This document shows, piece after piece, positions 21,977 through 32,432 of a stretch of DNA of 64,000 nt; the stretch's first letter is position 1, and each line of letters starts with the position of its first letter. The notes beneath the pieces were generated by a model, which had not been told where the DNA came from, made no database searches, and saw only the letters and a list, made by a program, of their open reading frames with translations. A program made the position numbers and the translations under genes. Source of the stretch: Flaveria trinervia (lineage: Eukaryota; Streptophyta; Magnoliopsida; Asterales; Asteraceae); contig CM046451.1 of NCBI GenBank assembly GCA_025506515.1, positions 41,807,701 to 41,871,700 of the forward strand. Direction: 5' to 3'.

Positions 21977-22091
21977 TGGTATCTAAGCAATCCAGGCTTT
22001 TGATATAAGATCTCACCATCTTTAGATCCTCACACACAAATACTTAACTTTTCAAATGGCAACCATTTCCAAAACCGATATGGAAGTTGGA
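21977..22091 (+). other. A2 primer site and first gag codons
   Basis: TGGTATCTAAGC (21977-21988) is a mutated initiator-Met primer site. The ATG at 22056 begins MATISKTDMEVG, as in B-type gag (MALN...EMGTM). The frame is cut at 22091 by element C-. Confidence 0.78.
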
Positions 22092-22554
22092 TGTAAATCC
22101 AGGATAAGCAAACATAAATCAAATCATGAAGATTATAGATCAAAATATGATAATCACAATTAAAACCCCTTTGATCGTCCATTAGATTGCAAAATATGTT
22201 TACAAGTAATCCCTCAATCTATTGGAAATTCAACCATTAACAAACCTAATTACAATTAACCTATTTATAGTCTAGACTAATATTCACTAATTGCACTTAA
22301 CCCCCTAGACTTAGGCTAATTAATAGAAAATTACATATAAATCATAAAAATGACTAAAACAAGGTAAAATATATTTTGTTCACACAAAATATATTATTAT
22401 AATAAAACTCCAAGTCATTTAAATCTTCAACGTCTCATCTCGGTTCCTCGTCTCGAACATGTCGGGTTTGACTTTTGTTGACTTTGACCGTAACGTTGAC
22501 TTTTGTTGACTATCACTGTGTTGATAATATAGACTATCTTTTACAACTCCAATA
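22092..22554 (-). repeat. 3' LTR of C- (463 bp)
   Basis: It is the reverse complement of the C+ LTR, with the initial TG changed to TA (CTCCAATA at 22547-22554 on the plus strand). The TATA box is at 22262-22270. It lies within A2 gag. Confidence 0.9.
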
Positions 22555-24480
22555 ATACTCCCCCTTAGTCTATCATATTATGTCTTCAAACGAAATCAGC
22601 ACCGAGAAGTCAACAATAGAAAGATCTTCAAATTGAAGCTTTCCGAATCTGATTAGAAAGATTATTCATCTCATAAGCTCCCACTATTTATATTCTCCCC
22701 CTTTTCAAGCGCAAGCTTTGCAAGGATATTGGAACAAATTTCCCAAATTTCTAATCTTGAGTGCTTCAGAAGATGTAGGAGGAGGATTCCTAGCTCGGTA
22801 TCTTCTACAAACTTGAGGAACTTGTTCTTTGATCAGGTACACTGCTCAACTGATGATCGGCCATCACTTAAAGTAAAAATCTGAAACACATTCTCAAACA
22901 CAATCTCTACATTTCTAATTAGATCATTTCATTTTAACAAAATAAACCCGTGTTTATTTGTGTGTGAAAAACAAGCGAACCCATGTTCGTTTGTACGCAT
23001 TTATAGTGAAATGCATGAAAAAAGATAAAATTATAACAGCATAATATGGAAGACATAAAAGAAATTGAAATGAAATTTTGTTATATTTTTTATTATATAT
23101 ATTTAATATAACATTTTTATTATTATTTATCATTAAATTTTTGTTTTATAACTAAATCGATCATGAGATCACATCCTCAAGATATACTTTAGCACAAAGA
23201 TGAAGTTAAATATCTACAACCAATGAGATGACACTGATAACTGAATCTAATCATAGTCTTTGAATGATTTTGAAATTTTCACACAGATCAATAGCGATTG
23301 CTGATATGTTTGTCCACTTAAACTCATGCCCTATCTTTTTCAACAAGCAGTAGATGATTCGTTAGGTTCGATTAAATAATTTAGAATGCTAGGACCCCAT
23401 AATCATTTGGCAAAAACCCTCACCCAACCTCAGGATTTCTTGAATTTTGTTATGATCTTTATAGCGCAAGGCTTGTGTATTAGTGTGCAAGTGATTATAA
23501 ACAAAACATTTCATTCTGTGATGAATTCATCGTTTAGATGATTTGACACTACTTAGACCAAAATGGTGAGAGCTCCAGGTCTATACTCATGTATAACAAA
23601 GGAGATGACCATTTAATAACCCGCCGATGAGAGCTCCAGGTCAGTACTATCGTACAACAAACATCACTCCAGGTCAGTACTACCGTACAACAGAGGAGAT
23701 TAGCACAAACACAAGACACATAAATACACCAATCATGGCTCAAAGATATGACATATATGATTTGTATCATAGTGGGTGAAAGATCAATTCTCAATCCAAT
23801 TTTTATCGGGACTCATATTTTGTGCAGGCCAAAATGATTGCGTAAATCCAGACGTCCTTAAGCATATATTTTAATTTAAATCATGATGCTGCTGTCTGCT
23901 TTATTCTTCAAGCTGAGTATGCCAAGCATATCATTAAATAATCTATTTGTTTTTCTATTATTTGCAATTAATATAAGATGTGAATCAAATAACAACATTA
24001 GTTACTACCAGTTCTTATTTTAAATGCCAGTCATGCAAGAACAAGCAATTCAAGAAGATATACATCATTTCTCAGTCATCTCAAATCAATTTCCCAGTTC
24101 TCTTTTCATTTTTATTTACTTATACTCTCCCCCTAAATTTTTATTTTTGCAAACTTATTTTTTTATTATTTTTATTTTGTTATAAAATTGTACAAAAATA
24201 AAAATTTATCAAAGAAGGTCTTCCACACTACATTGATTATCAAGATAAGAAATGAATTATCAAGAAATATGAAGTGATTATGAAGAGAGAACTATGATTG
24301 TGCATATAAATATCCAGATTGTGTATAAAATACCATGACCTTAACCTGTTTGTTCCGCCTCAAATTTGAATTAAGAGCAATCTCTGGTAGTAAACCGGAT
24401 TACTAACAGTCCTCCTAAATTACTCCTGCACTCATTAACAGATTAGTTTGAAAGGGGAACCCGGGCCATCGTAGTCCTGG
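22555..24480 (-). other. C- 3' non-coding region
   Basis: No supportable ORF. It mirrors C+ 18607-20512, including polypurine tracts (reverse complement) at 22557, 22690 and 24120 and the GGTCAGTACT repeats at about 23570-23700. Confidence 0.8.
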
Positions 24481-26890
24481 GTGTTCCTTTTGCATCAATG
24501 TAAGAAACCTGTTACGGCACAACCGTTTCAATAATCAAGGATATATGTATCCTTCTTTTTAATTTGTCAAATTTGCTTCGGTTCAATTAATTTGGATTTG
24601 AATGAATTAAATTTGGAAATCATTTTCTATTTAAGACCAGAAGGAAAATAATTTGATTTTGAACCTTTGGTCATTTTCATCTTTGAATCACGTGAAACTG
24701 GCTTCACATGAAAAGGTTTAGATGGAGGGTTTTTCATCCAACCATTCAAAGATGTGTGCTTTTTACCTCTTGATCCAGAGAAGCAACCCGTGTTGCCTTT
24801 ACCATTTTGAACATTCTTTGTAGACTTACATTTGGAGAAGCAATTCGTTATGCCTTTACCATTCGAAGCAAGTCTTTGAGGGCACTTCTTTACCACATGA
24901 CCTTCTTTTCCACACTCAAAACAAGCCTTGAAGGGCTTTTGATGCTTGACTGAACCATGTGATGCAGGTGGGGATGAGGATTGCTTTGAGATTGTAGTAG
25001 ATTCTTGCTTGTTCAGAATTTTCCTGTGCTGAATAGGGAATGAGATCTTCATTGACTGACTGGGTTGTTTTGCAATTGGAGAAGAGATCCGTATTGGTCT
25101 TAATTCAGCTTTTGGAAGCTTTTGATACTTGACAATGCTAGGAGATATCTTGATCTGTGAGGAACCAACACGCTCCTCTGTGTTTGATTCATCATCTGAG
25201 CTTGTCTAGTCTCGTATACACAAATCTGCTTCTAAAGGATCTTGATTGACACCTCCTATTGTGTTGGCTTCGGTTATAGGATTCTCATTGCCTGATGATT
25301 CAACAACTGTTCCTTCTTTGACAAACTTAATAGGAACAAATGAAGGAATGTTACCTGATTTGAATTTGTTGAAGAAAGTTGGAGAAGCAACTGATATTGG
25401 TGTTTGAGCATCAAAAGTGGAATCGTCATTAATCTTCTTATCACACCCTTACTTGAGGAATCCCAACCCCATAGAAGAATCCTGCACATCTCTAACCTCT
25501 TTAAGATTAACACTGCTTAAACTTGCATTTAAATAATTAGTTTCTGCAGCTTCAATCAAATCATTTGTTGAATGAGGTCTGGGGATCGGTGAATAACATA
25601 AAGTAGAAGGGGGTGGAACTGAATTAAATACAGATTCATCATTAGATCCCATGTTTTACCCGCGTCCCTTGTTGTTTAGCAATAAGCTCATCCTTTTCAT
25701 GTGTAAAAGGGTCCATTTATCAAGCTTCATTTGAAGCTTCATCATTTCAAATTGAGCTAAAACAACTCTTTTTTTCAAAATATTAATTTCAACGTTACGC
25801 TCCAAAATGGTTCTTCTTAAATGATCATTTTCGGCCAATGCTTCATTAAGTTTCCTTGAAAAAGCAATTTCATTTTTCTTTGCTTCCTGATTGATTATTT
25901 TTAATTCTTTTTCATTTTCCAATAACAATCTGTTGGCCTTATAAATCCCTAATAATCAGATTCTGCAAGATGAAGAACACATATCCTGAACAGTCTCATA
26001 AGGAAGACCCATGATAGTTCGTTCTGCAGCTAAGCTCTGTTCATAGTTGCAAATCCTTGTTGTTCCTCTTCTTTGACCTTCAACATCTTGTCAGCCTTAG
26101 ATTCTTTCTTTCTGTTATAAGCTATTCCATCCTTATCATCATTAGTTCTCACAAATTCGGGATTACTGTCATTGTCAACTCTCAAAGTTTCACAGTTCTC
26201 TTCAAATAGTTTCTTTGAATTCAAAATTTAAATTCGAATCAGTTCTCAATAACTTCAACTTTTCAATCATCTCTGTTTCGTAATCAAGTATGTTTGTTAC
26301 AGAAGAAACAAGATCAGTATTAAGCGCGTAGGTTTGATGTGGGAATACGGCTTGTTGAATTTTGTTTCTTTGGATATCCAACTCGAGAGATTTTAGTTTG
26401 TTGATCATATCCATAATTTTCGTGTCGACATAACCTCTTTCTTGCTTCAGCATTTTAACTTGATTATTCCATGCAGACGGAAGAGAGTCAAGAAGCTTTT
26501 GAATTTGTTCATGATTATTGAGATCAGGTACATGCTTCTTTAGATTATTTGTCACCTTTAAGAATCGATCAATAAACTATGACAATTTTTCTTTCTTCAT
26601 ACCTAGAAAAGAGTCAAATAGGCTTTTTGCCGTTGTGAGATTATCTGATTTAAAGTCTTTTGAAGATGACATGATTGTAAAAATATTTTTCCAACATTGT
26701 AAAATAGTTCTCCACCAGGAAAAATATTATTTTTAAATGTCACACTAGACAATCTTAGCAACTGGGGTTAAGCTGCCAGGTCAGCTTGTTTTTTATAAAT
26801 CTTTTAAAATTGATGAATTTTTTTATCAGGATGAACTCAAATAATCCTAACTAGGGGGGAAGAAGTCATCTTTAACATTCGAATTTTGCT
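24481..26890 (-). pseudogene. gag: C- gag
   Basis: Minus-strand pieces are 26555-26202 (KVTNNLKK-type UBN2 Gag, LLDSLPSAWNNQVKML), 26224-26030, 25928-25656 (coiled coil, LNEALAENDHLRRTILERN), 25652-25449, 25513-25274 and 25052-24627. The last carries an intact CCHC knuckle, CFECGKEGHVVKKC, which is degraded in C+. It extends further 5' than C+ (to about 26890, starting near MTSSPLVRII). Frameshifts and stops separate the pieces. Confidence 0.82.
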
Positions 26891-27263
26891 GAAGAAATGA
26901 TAATTTCACCGAAATTATAGTTTCGCAGAGCTAGTTTTGCTGTGAACTCTGGTTTCGCTGTGAACTCTAGTTTCGTTGAGCCGACAGTAGTTTCGCTGGA
27001 AATTTCGACAGCAGTTTCGTTAGCCAAATGCCTAAAACAGCTTAGTTTGCCGACACGTTCGCACGAATCAAGCTTGATGTTTTGTTAAATGATACTTTCG
27101 GTAACAATTTTGCTTGTAAATCACCCACAAGCATTGTTGAACTTTCGTTCAATGAAACTAGTTTCGCAGGATAGCAGAAAACAGCTTCAATGAGGATAAG
27201 CCATGTAGTTTCGCTGGAAGAACTCGTAGTTTCACTGGATGAACTGATAATTTGCTGAAAACT
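26891..27263 (-). repeat. C- 5' untranslated region with GCGAAACT motifs
   Basis: On the minus strand this is similar to the D 5' untranslated region (31960-32300), sharing GAACGAAAGTTCA and TTCGTGCGAAC. It is filled with GCGAAACT and near-copies (plus strand AGTTTCGC). It has no ORF. It abuts the A2 leader at about 27263. Confidence 0.75.
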
Positions 27264-30200
27264 TCTGAAATCCTTTTTCACATATAAACCCAACGTTTCC
27301 CCCTCTTATATCATCTGCTTATTTCCTCCAGACCTAAACCCCAAATTTCTCTCTGAAATTTCTCTCTTTCTTCTTCCTTCATCTTGAAGCTTCCTCAAGA
27401 TGGCCAACCTTAATCAGAGAAATGATCCGAACTTTTCCATCCAGTTACACTGGCAACATAGCCAAATTGCTCTGTTACCCTCTAAGAAAGATCCTTATTT
27501 CTCAAAGGTTTGTCGATTCTTAACTCTATCCAACTACTTCACCTCCATAACCATTGATCCTACTCTTTATGATGATCAACTGCTAGAATTTTGGAAGACC
27601 TGCCAAGAGGTCATCATGGATGGGAAGAAGGCACTCTCTGCCACAGTGCACGGAGAACATTCTTCATCACTCTAGCCGTCATCAACATGCATCTTCAGCT
27701 GGGTGATGAAACAGGTGAGGTGTTCTTTCCCAACGAAGCTGTTAACCAGTCCTTTGTGCAGATGGGCTATGAGGGAGACTTTTTTGTCAAGACCTTCAGG
27801 AAAAGGAAGGTCTCATCCAAATGGAAATTCCTGCTCCATGTGTTATGCACAACTTATCAAACAAGAATGGTGGATTGACTAGATCCCTGAGGATCTCTCC
27901 TTCGTTATTCATGGGATGGGTCAAGGAGTCAAGTTTAGGTACTCCCAGTTTGTGTATACAAATCTACTTGCAAACTTGGACTCCGTAGAGTACTATATGT
28001 TCTCTAGATATGTTCAATACATTCTTAATTGTGATCTGGGCTCACAATTAAGGGGAACAGGTAATACTCTTAAATTGGGACAGATGAAGCCTGAAATCTT
28101 TAAAATACTGAGAAAGCCCACTGTTGGCTTCTCTAGGGTAGAATCAGCCCTTAACCCAAAAATATTAGAGCTCATTGCTTAAGGTGACAACCTAGCAGCA
28201 CCAGCTAGTGTTGACCTCACACCTTCTACATCCCAACCACCTAAACAGCCACAAATCACCCTCACCTACCAAAGAAAACACAAATGAACCCCTACACAGA
28301 CTATTCAGTCTGTGTAGGTCCCCATATGCTCACCCACATAGGAAGAAGTCGACACTGGATCTCCCACTACTCCTGAGGAGCAGACCACTCCCATTCCATC
28401 AATGATCAGTGCTGAGGTTCCTCATGCTCAACCTGATGAGCTCATAAGCCCAAAAGCCTTAAGCCATCACTCTGAGTCTCAACACTCAAGTGATCAACCT
28501 TCACGGGACGGTTACCATCCCTAGCCTTTAGACTTAAACCAACCAATCCCCAACCTTGACTTCTATACTGATGAAGATCTAGGTTTTAGTGAGTACCTTG
28601 ATTCTCTTTTCTTTTCCCCTACTCAAAGAGAGATGAGTGCTCCTGAGTCTCCTACTTCTAGCCCACATCAGTCACCTACTATTGAGGTGGACACTTCTAA
28701 ACTTGTTAAGAATGTTCATATGGAAGAGGCTCTTACTTTTGAAAGTAATTCCATCTTTAAGACCTCAATCATGGCAACTCAGCCCACTAACATCTTAGCT
28801 GAGGCTGTCAGTGAGCAGAGGAAACCCAGTAGCCAAGAACCTGAAGCTAGTGGTGAGAGAGAGGACTCTGGTCCAATCATCTCATCCCGCAATCATTCTT
28901 CTGATGAAGATGAGGGGAATTTAAGACTAAAGGTGCAAAATCTATCTAAAACATGCATCTATTTAGTCTTAAAGGTTATTCACCTTGAATCTCAAGTGAC
29001 TACCTTGCAAAACAGGGTCAATGATCAACAACTTGAGATTTCTCATCTTAAGGAAAAACTAGTTGGGAGACTTTTAAGAGGAGCTCAATGAGGAACACAA
29101 GAACCTGTGGATGTGATTGACCTATCTCCTAGCTCACCTATGCAAGTGGGTGATGCTACCAAAAAGGGGGAGAAAGTCATTAAAATCACAGAACCCGGGA
29201 GTTCTTAAAGAGTGTGGACATTGAGGACTCACCATCCACACTAGCAATTGTGCACACTCAACAACTTTCTCAAGTTCACATTGATGTGGACTCTATAGAC
29301 TCCTACATAAAAAGTCTATTTGAGGAAGGAATACCAAGGGCTAGGTTATCTCCACCAACTTCAAATCACATCATTGGGTGGAGGTATGATAGCAACAGAA
29401 GAAACCTTATCATTCTTAGAGTTCAAGGGCAGTAAGAGGTCTTCAATTTTCAGACCTTGAACTTCTATGAATGTTTGGATCTTGTCAACATGCCATTTGT
29501 CAATCAAAGCCAATCAAGATAAGCTGACAGGTTGGCTCAAAGAATCCAAAACAAGATCACTGCAGAGTTAAGCTTCAGAAGGAGACTAAGGCAATCAGGT
29601 AATGCCATTGATCAACTAGATGTTGAGGCAGACTCTAAGATTAGTTTCATAGGGGAACCTTGACTGAAGGCCCAATGGCAGAATCTGAGAGCCCTGTCTC
29701 ATCATCATCAACTGCTGCAGAGATTCATACCCTTATTGAGACACCTGCTGGTGAAGGTGCTTCTCAACCTCTCTCTAGCCAGAGCTTGGATGCTACACCA
29801 AGAAATAAAGGCCAAAGCTCTCTCCACCCTGAGTCACAAAGGTCTGGGAGTGACAAAGGGTAAAGAAAGATGACATCTGAGGAGATTGAGGAGGAGGAGA
29901 GAGAGAGGAAAAGGAAGATGAGGGTAGAAAGTTCCTATTCTAGGTCTGCACGACTCATGGAAACTGCTATCAGGGCTGCCCCCAGACCAAACACTCAAGT
30001 GATGAGTTAAGGACAGTCAGGATCAACTACTTACTGACCAGGAACTATGACATTGATATTGTCATTTCTCTCCCCTTAAAAGAGTTAAATGAACTGGTTG
30101 ACAGAGAAATGTCAAAATCGAAGAAAGAGGTAGAAGATGCTGAACTACTATTACAAATAAAAGAAGAAAGAAAGTATTATATAAGCATATGCCTACTCTC

Positions 30201-30329
30201 TCCCCAGTTGAAGAAAGTCCTGCACATGAGGTTGTGGTTCAACAAGAACCTCAGGTAGATAGATAAGAAGACAGGATCAAGATGATCAACTACCTGAGTG
30301 CCACAGGCCTCTATCGGGCCTTTACCAAA
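27264..30329 (+). pseudogene. A2 env-position ORF with leader
   Basis: A leader with TATAAA (27283-27288) and CT-rich sequence precedes the ATG at 27400. The protein begins MANLNQRNDPNF and is the best A-type N-terminus here: 91 codons open, then a frameshift to 27591-27878 (INMHLQLGDETGEVFF, GYEGDFFVKTF), 27916-28182 (VKFRYSQFVYTNLLANLD), then Pro/Ser-rich sequence, 28633-29091 with a coiled coil (LVLKVIHLESQVTTLQNR), 29214-29435 and 29660-29863. The C-terminus, past about 30329, is replaced by a D fragment. Role unknown. Confidence 0.77.
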
Positions 30330-30946
30330 TACCTTGTTGCAAGTAACCTTTGTAAGTAGTATTTTCACTAAAATATCATTATTCTTTGATGTTATTAAAT
30401 GTATTGATCATCATTGTCTTACTTTGTATGAATTCTTATTGTTCTTAATCTTCATTGTTCATCTTGTTTGTTATGTGTGTTTGATATTGAATGATTCAAC
30501 AACTCATTTGTACTGCTAATCGATCAAATGGACCAACAATATGGTATCAGGGCCTTAGTGCTCATGATTTGTTGAGTTTTTGGTTGTTTTTGTTCAATAT
30601 CAAGTTTTCATCAATTTCAGTTCAAATTGGTGTGTATTTGACATGGAATTTGATTGAGTTTTACTCGTTATTGGTTGGGGAAGCTCTCTTAATCATCAGA
30701 TCTAAAATCCATTTAGTTTTTGATGATTTCAGATTGATTTTGTGTTGAAAAAGGGTTCGAGCTTCATCCAGCGAAATAGTTGTTCATTTAGCGAAACTAC
30801 AGATTCGTTCTACGAAACTACTGTTGTTATCATTAATGAAATTGTTTTTTGTAGTTCTGTGAAACTAGTCTCTTTGAACGAAAGTTCATCAGTGCTTGTG
30901 AGGGCTTAACAAGCGAAATTGCTGCCGAAAGTAATTTTGATGTACT
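30330..30946 (+). repeat. D-type fragment: LTR tail, primer site and 5' leader
   Basis: The first 209 bp match the last part of the D LTR (31537-31742). TGGTATCAGGGCC at 30542-30554 is a primer site, and the rest matches the D 5' leader, with GCGAAACT-like motifs, up to GTAATTTTGA. It stops abruptly at A-type LTR sequence. It is an orphan piece with no gag of its own. Confidence 0.85.
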
Positions 30947-31242
30947 TTACATAAAGTTGGACCCCTTTCCGCTGCAACTCTGTAAAGTCACCAACTTGCA
31001 TGAGTTGGTGAAAAGGTCCATGCTTTTGTAACTGTACATTGAGGTCTTGAGTCTGTAACTTTCTACTTCATGTACTTTATCATTTTTGTAATATATTAGG
31101 ATTTGAGCTATGGAATGTCATAGTCACAAGTCAAAAGGCCATCTGCCTTTTGACTCTACAATTGATTTTGTGTTGTGTCTAGTCAATTGTATCCAGCTGG
31201 CCTTCAAAGTATGGCCGGCTGTAGGATGTAGTATATGTATCT
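30947..31242 (+). repeat. A2 3' LTR fragment
   Basis: This 296-bp piece matches the middle of the A LTR (21434-21735). It lacks the first 260 bp, replaced by the D fragment, and ends at GTATCT where element D begins. The distal third is expected right of D, outside the window. Confidence 0.85.
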
Positions 31243-31742
31243 TGAAGATCATATATATATTGGACTCACCTTAGATTAGAATGTTTATTTTTGCTTGTAA
31301 TAGGTCTTATGTTAGTTTCCTTTTGTATGTATTTAGCTTTATGTAGTTTTGCAGTCCAGCGGAACTGTACAGTCAGCTGTTTAGTTAACTCAGCAAAACT
31401 GCTGTTTCTAGCGGGCGAACTGCCGTTTCGGTAGAACATTTCGCTGTCAGCGAAACTGTCTGCCAAACTAAGACTGGTATATATTTTTTTTATCACTATC
31501 ATTGTTAGCGGATCTTTCAAAACCCTAATCGTTTATCCTTGTTGCAAGTAACCTTTGTAAGTAGTATTTTCACTAAAATATCATTATGCTTTTATGTTAT
31601 TAATTTATTGATCATCATTGTCTTACTTTGTATGAATTCATATTGTTCTTAATCTTCATTGTTCATCTTGTTTGTTGTGTGTGTTTGATATTGAACGATT
31701 CAACAACTCATTTGTACTGGTAATCAATCAAATGGACCAACA
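31243..31742 (+). repeat. 5' LTR of D (about 500 bp)
   Basis: The end, GGACCAACA at 31742, is fixed by the primer site. The start is placed at TGAAGATC (31243), because A LTR sequence runs up to 31242; an alternative is TATTGGAC at 31258, which would pair with CCAACA as a terminal inverted repeat. GCGAAACT and near-copies lie at 31375-31460. Confidence 0.8.
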
Positions 31743-31745
31743 ATG

Positions 31746-31758
31746 TGGTATCAGAGCC
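31746..31758 (+). promoter_or_regulatory. Primer binding site of D
   Basis: TGGTATCAGAGCC matches 13 bases of the initiator-Met tRNA complement, three bases after the LTR. Confidence 0.92.
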
Positions 31759-32432
31759 TTAGTGCTCAAGATTTGTTGAGTTTTTGGTTGTTTTTGTTCA
31801 ATATCAAGTTTTCATCAATTTCAGTTCAAATTAGTGTGTATTTGACATGGAATTTGATTGAGTTTTGCTGGTTATTGGTTGGGGAAGCTTTGTTAATCAT
31901 CAGATCTCAAATCCATTGAGTTTTTGATGATTTCAGATTGATTTCGTGTTGAAAAAGGGTTCAAGCTTCGTCCAGCGAAATTAGTGTTCATTTAGCAAAA
32001 CTAGAGATTCGTTCTACAAAACTACTGGTGTTATCATTATATAAATTGTTTTTTGTAGTTATGTGAAACTAGTCTCTTTGAACGAAAGTTCATCAGTGCT
32101 TGTGAGGGTTTAACAAGCGAATTGCTGCCGAAAGTAATTTTGAACGAAAGTTTAAGCTTGTTTCGTGCGAACTTATTGGCGAAACTAAGCTATTTGTGAC
32201 ATTCGGCTAGCGAAACTATTGCTGAAATTGTTAGCGAAATTACAACAACTCGGCGAAACTACTTTCTCAGCAAAATTGTCTGCGAAACTACTTTTCTCAG
32301 TGAAATTGTCTGCGAAACTACCTTTCTCAGCGAAATTGTCTGCAAATTTACCTTTCTTTAGCGAAACTACTTCATTTTCTGCGAAATTGTTTCTTCTCTT
32401 GCCGAAATTATATCATTCCGAGTGAAATTACC
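31759..32432 (+). repeat. D 5' leader with GCGAAACT array
   Basis: No gene. The second half holds more than a dozen GCGAAACT/GCGAAATT-like units, closely spaced at 32205-32400, where they are linked by TCTCAGCGAAATTGTCTGC-type repeats of about 31 bp. Gag starts right after. Confidence 0.85.

Larger units (their letters stand above)
22092..27263 (-). mobile_element. Element C-, gag-only copia element on the minus strand
   Basis: Read on the minus strand: part of a 5' untranslated region (27263 to about 26890), gag, a pol-less 3' region, and a 3' LTR (22554 to 22092). The 5' LTR is missing, as sequence passes at about 27263 into the A2 leader. The arms shared with C+ run 22092 to about 26755, giving a large inverted repeat with C+. 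Sequence and structure agree with C+, so the lack of pol is ancestral to both. Confidence 0.86.

Noticed and set aside
26891..27263. Apparent swap of motif arrays (GTTTCGCT in place of CTTCCGAAG) ahead of the A2 env-position ORF
   Set aside because: The stretch is the 5' leader of the minus-strand element C-, similar to the D leader in reverse complement. It is an insertion border, not an exchange of motif type.
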